DNA of 64,000 nucleotides from Lophium mytilinum (taxonomy: Eukaryota > Ascomycota > Dothideomycetes > Mytilinidiales > Mytilinidiaceae), in contig MU004184.1 in NCBI GenBank assembly GCA_010093605.1, positions 64,179-128,178 on the forward strand, written 5' to 3'. The notes under the pieces were generated by a model. It did not search any database, was not told where the DNA came from, and was given only the letters and a program-made list of their open reading frames with translations. Numbering within the stretch: position 1 is the stretch's first letter; every line of letters starts with the position of its first letter. Of the stretch, positions 44,772 through 55,464 are shown piece after piece. The position numbers were made by a program, and so were the translations under genes.

Positions 44772-47700
44772 ATGGACACTTTCGCAAGAATACGTCGCAG
44801 CAAAGCAAGTAAGCCTTGGGCGGAGCCAAACCTGTCCATCGGTAAGTACATAGGAGAAATTGGAAGAAACATCTGTTGGGAAGCTACTGGGCCGGCGAGG
44901 GAGGCCTTTGTCAAGCTAGGGCCCGATATCAAGTCTTGTTTGGACAAACGGAGCGAACCTCTATCCAGCTGGGTCACATACTCGGTGTACATGATTGGCA
45001 GCTCCCCAAAGACCGCATCTCCAACCATTATTTTCTGTTCCAGCGATTCCAGCCTGCGTCGTGAGATCCGAAAGATCGTCAAAGAAAGTGGCCTTCTCAG
45101 CATTTACCCCGGCTTGCGGACTGGAGATATGGCAAGAGCACCTGACTTGGACCAGCTTGTTCAACTGGCTACGCATGAAACAGGGTCAGTTGATGATGAG
45201 TCTTTCTCTGAGACTAGCGTGGCGAATCTACCAACGATCCACGCCAGACCATCTGACAGCGCTCCCGGTACGCAAATCTACATACATAGTTCCACTGAAG
45301 AAACGGACGCCCCCCGAAAGGCCACTATCGGAGGCGTGGTGGAATTTGCAGGCAAATACTACTATTTGACGGCTGGACATGCTTTCGAGCATCATCACGA
45401 CCCTTTCACATCTCAACGAACGAATGGTGATGATTACGAACTTGACGTGGACGACGAAAGTGACCTCGATGACGAATCTTTCGGGATAGAGGACGTCGAA
45501 GCCACCAGCAGAGGGAGTCTTACCCCAGAGTACGCCAGTTCCGAAGCTGAGTACTCATCCTGCGACGAGCATTCCTACCCATCAAGTAGTCGACCAGAAA
45601 GCCTCAAAGAGTGGAGTATTCCTGACCTGGAGCTGGATATCGCGGCTCGGAGCGAGACCTTGGTAGGACTTGTATCTCGTGCGGCCGACCGTCCTGTAAT
45701 GCCAAACCCCTCTTCTCTCGTTAATGTAGGAAGGCTCGCCATGACATCATTCGACTCACGGGATGATAGCTTGGACTATGCCCTCGTCGAGATTACATCT
45801 GGTACGCTTTCGAATGAACTACATATTCCCGGAGTATCAGGGCATCGGTCTCTTGTCCCACGACGAGTTCAACGCACTAGCTCTGTCGATGTCTCCATAT
45901 TCGCTGCCACCGGGTCTAGAGGTCTCATTGCTGGCCGGCTATCAGGAACGCCGTCATTCATGCGTCTACCTGATAGCATAGCATGTCAAGAAGTCTACAC
46001 AATACGACTGGATGGCCCTCTTGCGAATGGCGATTGCGGATCCTGGGTCATGGATGCGGACAGCGGAGATCTCTATGGACATGTCGTTGCCGGCTCTCCA
46101 AACACAGGGGTTGCATACGTTATCCCTTCCCATCAGGTTTTTGATAGAGTTGGGAAACGACTCGGCGGCGCTTTGAAGTTTCCCTCGTCGACCAAGTTAG
46201 CACTACCGTCTTCGACGCAACAACCTAGGCCTACGGAATCACCGAATGTTGGAAATAAAACCAACCAAGCAACGGCTCAACGGCTTTCCCTGACGGCGCC
46301 GAAACTCCTTCTAAGTCAAACAGCACATGGCGCACTAAACTACCAGCACTCTTCTACACCGTCGGCTCTATCAGACAACGATCAGCTAGCTAAAGACTTG
46401 ACTAAGAAGTTTCGGACCGTTCTCAGCACTAGGAGAATGGACCAGCTGACAGCCCGTACAGCGGCATCAAAGATAGAGTCCCCCCCACTTCCATCAGCCT
46501 CCTCCCAGTCGATGGAATCTCCGCCACCATATTCAAGTCTACACGATGCTCCCCCGATACCGCCACCTCCCCCATCATACTCAAGTCTCCGCAACATTCC
46601 CTTGGTACCGCAGCCTCCGCAAGATGCCCAATCACTTCAGTTCAGAAAGATGTTACGTTCCTTATCTGAGCTGCCCCTCTGCTGGGAAAACCCCGGCCTG
46701 CTGGATGAAGCCTTACAAGTCTTGCCGTTGGAGCAGATCTACAACGAAGCAGAAGAAGAGAGCCAGACATTTCAAGCCGAAACCGAATCTTTGGGATCCG
46801 GCAAAAAGGCACGATATGGTTACCAAGACTGCGTGGTTCGCGCCCTACTGCGCTGGTTCAAGCGATCATTCTTCACGTGGGTCAACAACCCAGTGTGCTC
46901 AAGATGCAGCGATCCTACCGTCAGTGTAGGAATGGCTGACCCCACTCCCGAGGAATGGGCCCTATCCGCCAAAATTGTTGAGCTCTACAAATGCTCCACA
47001 TGTGACAATTTCGAAAGGTTTCCACGTTATGAGAACGCCTTCGCTCTTTTGCGAACCAGACGTGGACACTGCGGAGAGTGGACAAACTGTTTTGGCATGC
47101 TTTGTCGAGCCTTAGGATCACGGGTCCGCTGGGTATGGAACGCAGAAGACCACGTGTGGACTGAAACCTATTCATATCACAGGAAGAGGTGGATACACGT
47201 CGATGTCTGCGAGGAGGCTTGGGATAAGCCCAGGCTTTACACTGAAGGTAAGCATGACCAGTTCGACTTCACTGACATGCAGCTTCTGAATACACGATCT
47301 GAGACTGATTTCTCGACAGGTTGGGGAAGAAAGCTTAGTTACTGCATCGCCTTCTCGAGCGACGGCGCGACCGATGTCACTCGCCGCTATGTCCGCGACT
47401 TTTCCCGCTACGGCACTGAACGAGCCAGGGCACCCGAAAGCTGCCTCTTGTACATTCTGGACGAGATCAACAGCATGCGCCGCGGAAAAGGCTCTCCCCA
47501 GGACCGATTCAAGCTCCAGGGTGAGGATATGAGGGAGGGACGCGAACTTCGCCACTATACCATCATTGCAATCGTGTACCGCTTGTCACAGCTGACAGAA
47601 TTCGATTTTACACACCCAGCGCCTGCCTCGAGGAGGCAAATCGAGGAAGAGACTGCCGATGAACGAAAAGAGCGGGATGAAAGTAAGTCTTTGCACTTTT

Positions 47701-47826
47701 CATGAACGGCCTGGTTTTCCATCCTAACGCAATGTAGATTTCCATCGATGGCTTACGGCAAGATACGATGCCAGTGGAACGCAAGAGTCGCAAGAACGAT
47801 TTGACCCGAATCGCGATGTGAGCTGA
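44772..47826 (+). CDS. Fusion of a chymotrypsin-like domain with peptide:N-glycanase
   Basis: Exons 44772-47247, 47320-47682 and 47738-47826 give 975 residues. Residues 1-135 form a fungal N-terminal domain (YSVYMIGSSPKTASPTIIFC). Residues about 180-480 resemble a trypsin-like fold: TAGHAF (H203), LDYALVEI (D335), and NGDCGSWV with Cys422 where trypsin has the nucleophilic Ser; then YGHVVAGSPNTGVAYVIP. After a linker comes a complete PNG1 domain: ENPGLLDEAL, zinc cysteines CSRC and CSTC, and the catalytic triad C767 (HCGEW), H794 (EDHVWTE), D811 (HVDVCEE). The spacings of 27 and 17 equal those of yeast Png1. PNGase removes N-glycans from misfolded proteins in the cytosol. No in-frame ATG lies at the expected PNG1 start, so a fusion is favoured over two genes. 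The 72-nt intron 2 is in frame and free of stops. Confidence 0.85.
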
Positions 47827-48102
47827 GATTAGTTGGAAGAAGTCTTGCAATAGTGAGGAGGCAGTTTAGTAGGCATAATCTTCACTGCAGCACGGTACAC
47901 TACCGATGGTACTTCATCAATTACATCCCCGAGCCAGCTCATATCCTTCTCCTTCACCAGCATATTCTATTATCCAATACAGGCATCGACAAAGTCTCCG
48001 GGCATCCCGAGTTGCCGCCAGTCCATGATCCGATCTTGAAATCAGATGCTCTTCCGGAAGCCCAAGACACTGCTAACGTAGCCGTTGTTCTGTGTGAGAT
48101 AG

Positions 48103-49170
48103 CTAGTTTGACGCCCCCCTTCGCTCCGATCCTCCTATCAAGGTGGCCGCTCTAGTCTGCATTGTTCTAGTATATCCGGACCGGAAGGAAGCTGAGTAGA
48201 CTCTTACGCGACTTTGAGAGCCCGAAACCTCGGTATGAACGGTGCGAAATCCTGTATGTCCATCATAGCCTCGCCCGACGCACCGTATCCTTTGAATGAG
48301 AACATAATCTCCGCCACCCAAAATTTTCTTTTCTTGGGTCGTATAGATAGAAGAGCTTGCGGCATTGCCCTGAATCGCTGCGGAGCCTCCGGGAGCTTGA
48401 CGTTCGGCAAGTTGACGTTCGAAGTCCCGGATGCATTCCCGCCAATGGAGGGCCATCTTGAGAGTGAAATACGAAGGCAGGTTAGGTAGCAAATCGCACT
48501 CCTGTTGAGAGAGGGAAGAATAGTCGAGTACCAGAGAGAAGTAGAACGGCAGCCACATGCAGAGAGTCGAGTGATTCGGAAGATTCTCGTATGCTCGTAT
48601 GACGAACTGCAAGGACAGACGCCCTTTGGCAGGAACATGTCCGGTAGCCTTTGTTTCATAGCCATCTTGATAGATAGCTCGGAACATTCCCAGCACCTCG
48701 TTTCGAAGTGCTACGATCTCGTATCGGTCTCCGAAGATATAGAGATCCAGGAGTTCGCGCTCTCCCACAAGCTCCGGTAGACCATCCTCATAGCCATGGC
48801 GCCTGGTAAAAGGATACGAGCCATTGTATAGCCATTGCATGAACAGACTCATTAGGTGTACGGATGTATCGGCAAGTACAACGCTCCGCTCCGTTGATGA
48901 TTTGATTCCACCTTCGAAGGCGCCGCGAAAGAACCCAGAGCAGTTGCACAACAGCTCGCGATGTATGTTGAACGGCGTAGCCTCTGGACCGACCTTTAGT
49001 GTAACAGTGGCTTGATCGGTGGGGTCGTGGTCATCAATGGACGCTGACATCGTAGGCATATTCAGAGATGCGCTTTCGTCCTTGGTAGGACTTTCGAGTG
49101 GCATTCGGTATTGCTGGGATTCGGGCGGTTGGAACTTCACGAACCTTGCTAATCGAGTTTCGAGTGACAT
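48103..49170 (-). CDS. BTB/POZ-domain protein 3
   Basis: Single exon, 355 residues from the outer ATG at 49170, or 333 from an inner ATG at 49104 that lies in a duplicated copy of the start region. BTB core: [67 protein letters not shown]; then FVIRAYENLPNHSTLCMWL and LPSYFTLKMALHWRECI. The last 90 residues do not match the paralogues and lack the Cys-His tail, so the 3' end may be altered or an unseen intron may remove it. Minus strand, like paralogues 4-6. Confidence 0.8.
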   Translation of the reverse strand: MSLETRLARFVKFQPPESQQYRMPLESPTKDESASLNMPTMSASIDDHDPTDQATVTLKVGPEATPFNIHRELLCNCSGFFRGAFEGGIKSSTERSVVLADTSVHLMSLFMQWLYNGSYPFTRRHGYEDGLPELVGERELLDLYIFGDRYEIVALRNEVLGMFRAIYQDGYETKATGHVPAKGRLSLQFVIRAYENLPNHSTLCMWLPFYFSLVLDYSSLSQQECDLLPNLPSYFTLKMALHWRECIRDFERQLAERQAPGGSAAIQGNAASSSIYTTQEKKILGGGDYVLIQRIRCVGRGYDGHTGFRTVHTEVSGSQSRVRVYSASFRSGYTRTMQTRAATLIGGSERRGASN

Positions 49171-49224
49171 TCAGTATAGGTAGGAATTGAACGATTGGTA
49201 CTTCACGAACCTTGCTAATCGAGT
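49092..49224. repeat. 66-bp tandem duplication over the start of BTB gene 3
   Basis: Two units (about 49092-49158 and 49159-49224) share TTCGAGTGRCATTC and the block ending CTTCACGAACCTTGCTAATC then GAGT. Each unit carries one ATG on the minus strand (ATGCCACTCGAA and ATGTCACTCGAA), exactly 66 nt and 22 codons apart. Confidence 0.85.
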
Positions 49225-50148
49225 GGAGTGGGCAGCGGAAGGGCTCGTGATGATGATAGCGACGTCAACGCGAGTGTCCGCAAATTACACCGTCACGTGT
49301 ACAAATACTGATATACCATAAGCGAGCCTCACGTGACCAGGGTCGCGACTGATGAGCAGAACTTTAAAAGGACTAATGGCTTGAATAAACAGCACAACGG
49401 TGACATGGCTTGTCTGTAGGCTGTAAATGACTTTTTACGCCAACAAGAAGCTACAGCCCGTAACTAGAACCGTCTACTTTGGCTAATGTCAAATGAGATA
49501 GGTAGATAGTGTGTAAATTTGTACGAGAGAGTACGCGTCATTTTTTGAGGGCTTTATTCTGAGCGTCTTTCTATGCTTGTAGTCCCAGCTGGGCATTCTA
49601 TCTTTGAAATGCGATACGTTTCGGTGCCGAGAGACCTATAGCATAACATACATTGGCTATATAAAGGCAGTACCGAGAGATCACTGCCGTTTTTAATTTA
49701 GTACCGCTTGTTAGACCGTTCACCGAATACCCAGCGCCATTGCTACGCTCAGCTCTGACACACCGATCTCGGAAACGAAGAAAATTAAATAAAGACAGTT
49801 AAACAAAATCGAAATGTCTAATGATAACCCGAGATAATTCTAGTATACCTAGTAAGTTGATATAAGGAGAGACCAAGATATCATTGCACCTTCTTGAGCG
49901 AGAGCTAATTTCATGACAGTCTCGCCTAGGCCTTGCGCCCTTGGCTATTGCTAGTATAGCTGAGGTAATTCCCTCTCAGGTCCTCAATGCCTAAAATCCC
50001 GCTTTGGAAAACTATTTCGGTAGATCTCTGCACCGCAAGAACGGAGTCAGGATCGCGACGCGCCCGATGCTAGAACCGTATCGAATCTCACACCAGAGAG
50101 AGGTTTCGAAGACGAGACCAACGGTGAGCTCAGTTGGTTTGACGCTCG
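49225..50148. other. Intergenic region
   Basis: About 920 bp, more AT-rich than the flanking genes. No gene or repeat recognised. Confidence 0.45.
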
Positions 50149-51123
50149 TTAACATTCTGGTGAAGAACTCCTGATCCTTCGGAACCTCGATCTAAAAATG
50201 GGACTATTGTACAGATCCAGGGCCGGACATGGTCCTTCAGATAGTGGCGGTGAATGCAGAACGCAAACTAATTTACCCGACTTGGCCGTGTCTTCATATA
50301 CCACGAAACGATCCGGATGATCAGGGTGAATACCAAGAACGCACCGATAGGCACGAATGGGATATCGTTGTAATTTCTTGATGTTCTTGGTAAGTCCCAA
50401 TAGCCTCAGCCTGTCGCAGGACTGCGTCGCGACGCCGAGAAGAAAAGTTGCTGGCAACTGGGGCAGAAACTCCTGATCATGATCTATGATAACTTTAGGG
50501 TTCCAAGTGCAGGCAAAGTGATCTACGAGCCATTTGCAGAGCTCTGAATTGTCCGGAAGGTTTTCAAACGCGCGTAGTACAAACTCCAAGGAAACGTTGC
50601 GATCAGAGACTGCTAGCCTAATCACTGCGAGCCGCTGAATCATATCCAAGCAATCTCGCCGCAGATCTGGGACGTCGTAACGATCACCGAAAACGAACAG
50701 GTCCAACAATTCGTCTTGATCTAGAATCTTGTGGTCTTGCAGAAACCCTTCGGTCTCCGGCGTGGCATCACCATCGGCAAAGGAGAACACTATGCCATTG
50801 TACAGCCATTGCGTGAATTGTCGCATCGAAGCTACTGTCACATCGTCCAGAGCAATGGTACGTTCCTCAGCCTCCTTGAAGCCGCCCTTGAACGCGCCTC
50901 GAAAATATTGCGAGTGCCTACAGAGTAGGTCTTCATGTATATGGAATGGAACGGCCTCGGGGCCTGCCTTTAGCGTCACGATTGCTAAGCCGGTAGGGAT
51001 GCTGCCTTGAGTGGTCGTACGCGCGGGCGACGGCCTTGTGTTGGTGGTGGGATGGCTGGACTCGCTCGCACCGTTCAACAGCCTAGCTGACCGCTTGCGT
51101 TTGAGGGATCCTTCGGACGACAT
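50149..51123 (-). CDS. BTB/POZ-domain protein 4
   Basis: Single exon, 324 residues from the ATG at 51123 (the frame extends upstream only from GTG). The start MSSEGSLKRKRSAR matches paralogues 2 and 6. BTB core: IVTLKAGPEAVPFHIHEDLL, QYFRGAFKGGFKEAEERT, MRQFTQWLYNGI, DELLDLFVFGDRYDVPDLR; then FVLRAFENLPDNSELCKWL and LPATFLLGVATQSCDRL. The C-terminal 70 residues are unique, with no Cys-His tail. Confidence 0.83.
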   Translation of the reverse strand: MSSEGSLKRKRSARLLNGASESSHPTTNTRPSPARTTTQGSIPTGLAIVTLKAGPEAVPFHIHEDLLCRHSQYFRGAFKGGFKEAEERTIALDDVTVASMRQFTQWLYNGIVFSFADGDATPETEGFLQDHKILDQDELLDLFVFGDRYDVPDLRRDCLDMIQRLAVIRLAVSDRNVSLEFVLRAFENLPDNSELCKWLVDHFACTWNPKVIIDHDQEFLPQLPATFLLGVATQSCDRLRLLGLTKNIKKLQRYPIRAYRCVLGIHPDHPDRFVVYEDTAKSGKLVCVLHSPPLSEGPCPALDLYNSPIFRSRFRRIRSSSPEC

Positions 51124-51810
51124 GCTGCAAAGGCAATTGAAGGATATCGAGCGCTTTGGAACGCTGATGCGGTAGCGGGAGGTTTTTGGAGGGGAATGTA
51201 GGCAGAGGGTGTTTACTAGGTGGAGTGTTAGATGGTGGGCATGGAAGAAGACAGGGGCGACGGGGAGCGTAAGCACAAACCGCGCCAGCACGTGCAGATC
51301 ACTCGACTCTCACACTCCTTCACACAGAGTACAACCAATATGGCGTCTCAGACTAGCGCTTCACTGAAATTATTTACAATGACTCAGAATGTCTAAAGAT
51401 CAATTCTACTGAAGATATTTTCACGTGACCTGAGACGTCCGCCCCAAACTTCTCCTAGGAACAACATCCATTCGCTGCTGTCATGCCTCAGCATGGACTG
51501 CATGAGCCAGAGACACCGAAACATCTATAGATCCATCAGTTTCTCACCAAAAAAAGCAGCATTCCTACTCCTATTCACCCCTCATATCACCTCCGAATTC
51601 AGACCAAAAACAACATATGTATGAGCCGAGATCCCTGACAGTCTAAACCCAGCTTAAAACCCTCAATTTTAGTGTAGGGGAGGGTGGGTCCATCCCGGCG
51701 TCACATCACCCCTCCAGAGCGCCATGTTTCCGCACGCCGCTCGAATCTAAGCTTCGTGCCGTGCTAGGTTAGAGTAGTGCCTCGAAAATCCCCAGCACGT
51801 CACTAGGGCC
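51124..51810. other. Intergenic region
   Basis: About 690 bp upstream of BTB gene 4. Nothing recognised. Confidence 0.45.
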
Positions 51811-52150
51811 CTACTTCCCTATCTCGAAGGCGTTGAACTTGGCGCTCTGGAGGTTGATTGCCTCTTCTGTGCTGTGGAAGGGCGTCATTGTTGGCTTGGC
51901 CTCGAAGCGGAGCTATGGCTACAGCTGGGCTTGGTGAGGGCGTGGGCCGTGGTGGGGGAAGATATGTGGGGCGTGCAAGAGGTAGGTAGGATGGAATAAG
52001 AGTTCGTTGACGAATGGAAAAAGGGGAGTTTTTACTACCGTATGGACACCTTTTGAGGGCTGTGTCTGATGTGAACGTTGTTGATACGGGTGGCGCCGTC
52101 CCCAAACAGCTCTCGTCTCCCGAGTCCTCCTCGTCTTCGCCGTATGCCAT
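51811..52150 (-). CDS. Possible two-exon small acidic protein
   Basis: A tentative model. Exon 1 at 52150-52088 encodes MAYGEDEEDSGDESCLGTAPP; exon 2 at 51912-51811 encodes LRFEAKPTMTPFHST and ends FNAFEIGK. A GTATCA donor and a CATAG acceptor would join them in phase 0 to give 54 residues; the intron would be 175 nt. The second-exon peptide has the feel of a conserved C-terminus, but I cannot name the family, and the donor is a guess. The stretch may instead be non-coding. Confidence 0.3.
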
Positions 52151-52574
52151 CCCTAATACCAGATCATTAGTTCTTCAAATCTGCAACGAAGTTGTTAACC
52201 TTTACCTACTTTCCCCTTCGCTCTCACTAGCATCGCCTGACTATCGCCGCCGTCCTCTCGCCCCGCTCACGCTGCTATAACATGACGGCAACAGATTTCC
52301 CAACCCAAATTCTAACATCCAGAATCCAACATCACCTTCCAAACGTCGAAACATTACGGCGTTACCCCAAGCAGTGCCAAACTACCGCGCAATTCTTTCT
52401 CCTACTCCCTCAAGACCGCACACTCCTCACACGTCTCAACTTCCTTCGGCATGGACTCCTCTGTATCAAACACCCTCAGCTCTGTATCGCCGTTTTCCGC
52501 CCCAATCCTGTTCGCCAATCTCGCGTGCGCCCGGCACGGACGCCAGACCAGCACGTTCTGCAACGATCTGGCGA

Positions 52575-53723
52575 TCATCCAACAGCGCTCGCAAAGATCG
52601 ACGTAGCGTGGAGTGCCGCGGGCGAGACCAGGAAAACGGCGCGGATGATAATAGCACGTGTCGCTTTCGGTGATCGGGACTGGTAGGGGGCGCGAGATGT
52701 TTCAGAGTGCTGTGGTAGGGGTTGTATGCGTATGAGAAGAGTCGACCGTGTAGTTGAGTTGAGTGTGAAGGGGGAGTGTCCCTGGCTCGGGTTAGCTAGA
52801 AGGTGGCTTTGTAAACTGAGCAATGGGCGCGCAGCACTTTTCGCGGATAAGTCGCGTCGTGCGGTCGAAGAGACAGGACTCGTGATTCGAATTGCCCCGT
52901 CGAGAGCGGCGTCAGCGTCGTATGTGGTGGCTGGTAGGCCCTCTTTGCTTGCAACAGCTGCAAAGACTTGTTTGTCTGGAGTAACTGGAAGGGGAGTGTC
53001 TGGAGCGACTGGGCGTGGGCTCTCTTGTTGACAGACTTCGCGCAGTAAGGCTATCCATCGAGTGTAGGCTTCGTCCTTCGAGCGTTTGAGGGCGGCGTCA
53101 GGGCCGTCGGCGGTGGATAGTAAGGTCTTGTTGTCCACAGCAGCTAGAGAGACTTGCTCGTCTGGGATAGCTGGAGGAAGAGTGCTTGTGCCATCTGAGC
53201 GAGAGCTCTCTTTAGAGGGCTCGCGCCTTAAGGGCGGGTACAGAGTCATGAAGTCATAAATCGAGCTTTCTAAGGCGGCGACATCAGCGTCGTAGGTGGC
53301 GACTGACGAGGGCTTGTTGCTGACTTTAATTCGGCGAGCGACGGCACGGGGCTGATGTGGCTGTTCCAGCTTCTCGAGAACGTCGCCGGAGACTCGCAAG
53401 CTGTTTTCGCCCGCAGCAGTAGGAGAAGGTAGATCTGTTGGGGATGCCTGAGGAGTGTCTCTGTCGATTGACGTTGATGTGCCTAACGAGAAGTTGCCGC
53501 GCAATACGTCGGGGCGGGCGATTCGTAAGTGATGCCTGTTGACTTCCGCCTGGCGTTGGAGGACATCGAACTGCTCGATTTGCTCGACAAGGTCGGTGAG
53601 CATTAGCGATTCCTTTTTGCTCGCAGCAGCTGGCGGGAGCTTTCTGTCTGGATTTGGCGATGCAAACTTCATGGTGCTTGAGGTTGAGATTTTGTCCACA
53701 GAAGAAGCGGCTTGTGTAGACAT
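52575..53723 (-). CDS. Hypothetical low-complexity protein with repeated motifs
   Basis: One ATG frame of 382 codons, no family recognised. It is rich in Ala, Ser, Pro and Asp. A motif recurs three times with drift: PDEQVSLAAVDNKTLL-DAALKRS, PDKQVFAAVASKEGLP-DADAAL and ATYDADVAALESS, pointing to internal duplication of about 100-300 bp. One coiled-coil-like segment (LTDLVEQIEQFDVLQRQ) lies near residue 42. No membrane segment or signal peptide. The last 70 codons overlap other open frames and may not be coding. Confidence 0.45.
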   Translation of the reverse strand: MSTQAASSVDKISTSSTMKFASPNPDRKLPPAAASKKESLMLTDLVEQIEQFDVLQRQAEVNRHHLRIARPDVLRGNFSLGTSTSIDRDTPQASPTDLPSPTAAGENSLRVSGDVLEKLEQPHQPRAVARRIKVSNKPSSVATYDADVAALESSIYDFMTLYPPLRREPSKESSRSDGTSTLPPAIPDEQVSLAAVDNKTLLSTADGPDAALKRSKDEAYTRWIALLREVCQQESPRPVAPDTPLPVTPDKQVFAAVASKEGLPATTYDADAALDGAIRITSPVSSTARRDLSAKSAARPLLSLQSHLLANPSQGHSPFTLNSTTRSTLLIRIQPLPQHSETSRAPYQSRSPKATRAIIIRAVFLVSPAALHATSIFASAVG

Positions 53724-54308
53724 TGGGAACGTTGGAGCTGGAATGTTAGAGAAGAGAATTCGACGGCAGAGTTTGCCTTTGTGTGTGCGAGGACGACACA
53801 GTGAGAATAGTTCCTTGGTAGAGACTTCGGTACTGTGGGTGTAATTTGCACGTGTTCCATGGTTCGGTTTTTGGATTCGTGGCCTCGGAGATCCAGCCTA
53901 TCAGCATGCTCGCGGTCGAAAATATGCATTCATTAGCGGTACTGGGAGACTGCCGAATTATGTAAGTTGGGACACAAAAGCGTGTTAGTCATTAGTAGAA
54001 GTATTCAAAGTAGGTAGGCCTAGGAAGTTCTGATTACAGGTGAAAGCATATAATTTTGAAACTGCCTTAGTAGGTCCCGGTATCTGATATGATGCTCAAA
54101 TCCACAGGACGAGTTTCACTTTCTGTTCAATCGTGGATGAAGTAGTAAAGCGACGGGAACAAATGGTTTGGAAGGAAAGAGCTGACGCTCCGGTTTATTC
54201 TGAGGCCAGTAGAGAGGGCGTAGTCGACTGTGCTTCCTAGCTACCGCCCTGCAGAGGAGGTTAAAATGCCTACTTCCTTTGTTGGTAGTGCATCCACTGG
54301 CCCTATCT
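53724..54308. other. Intergenic region
   Basis: About 585 bp between the low-complexity gene and BTB gene 5. Nothing recognised. Confidence 0.45.
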
Positions 54309-55052
54309 TCAACTACCTGTTCCACGGATTGCCACATTGGGATAAGGTTGCATCGTGGACACATCCCTATTGACACGCTCCTCCTCCTCCAAAAACAAGA
54401 TTTCGTATCTACGGCGGTATGATTCAAGTTCCCAGTCCTCTTCTGTAACCCCATGATCCTCCATATGCGAGAACCTTGATTGCGATAAAATTGCGATGCG
54501 CAGCAAGAATGGCTGTGGTAGTAGGGGTAGTTTGTCTCTATGCTCGTTGAAGGTAAGGTCTCTTCTGTACGCAAAGACGAAAGCCAACCAATGGCACAAC
54601 GGGGCATCCTCCGGTAGATTATCATAGGCCCGGATAACCAAGTCCAGAGTGACATATTTCCCGTTATTATTGGTACTATCCCGGAAAATACACATGACCC
54701 CCCTTCGCAGCGCGGGGATGTTATAGCGGTCGCCGAAGATGTAGAGGTCGAGGAGGTCGTTTTCGTGGAATGTTTCCCGGTCGCTGGTGCTTTTCTCGAG
54801 TATCGGCTTCAACTCGTCGTTGTACAACCATTGCATGAATAGTTGCATCGTAGATTGAGACGTGTCATCTAGTTTCATGATCCTGTCGGACGCTTCTTTG
54901 AACCCTCCCATGAAGCCTGAGCGAAAGACTGTGGAACACTCGCAGAGCAGATCGCAGTGAACGTGGAAAGGGATAGCGTCGGCGCTTATGAGTAAGGTGA
55001 CTATTGGGGAGGAGGGGGCGAAATGGACGCAGCGGTTGCGGATGGGCGCCAT
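54309..55052 (-). CDS. BTB/POZ-domain protein 5 (most divergent paralogue)
   Basis: Single exon, 247 residues from the ATG at 55052; the frame is open 50 codons upstream but without an ATG, so a further exon is possible. BTB core: [66 protein letters not shown]; then [19 protein letters not shown] and [17 protein letters not shown]. The KRKR start and the Cys-His tail are missing. Divergence suggests an older duplicate or relaxed constraint. Confidence 0.78.
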
Positions 55053-55464
55053 TTCGTTGATGCGGATGCCAGGGCCGGAGCCGTCGAGAAATCGTGATTT
55101 AATACGGAGCTGTGGGAGTTCAATCAGGTGGGAGAAAGAAGGATGAGGAGCAAACTGTCCAGATCTTAGTTTCAGAGTCGCCACGAACTTCCGTGTAGAT
55201 TCCAATATGTCCCATGGTACTCATGATTTAGCCCATGGTTGAAGTAATGATGCTTGGCGGGTCTTGGCGTCAAATTCCTGTCCTCTATTCAAGATCGCGC
55301 TTAGTGTCCGCCTGGATACTATCCAATGATGCGAGGAGGCTAACTTGTCGATATGAATCCAGAAACGAAAAAGAAAGCAAGCTATTACCTGTTGGTTATA
55401 ACCAATTTCAGTTTTTTCTGGTAACACCTAAAAGCCATATGAAGGAATATCTTGCTTGCTAGAA
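55053..55464. other. Intergenic spacer
   Basis: 412 bp between BTB genes 5 and 6. Nothing recognised. Confidence 0.45.

Noticed and set aside
52282-52686. A 134-codon plus-strand ATG frame
   Set aside because: Overlaps the 3' end of the minus-strand low-complexity gene, no recognised family, composition of a chance frame; not fully excluded.
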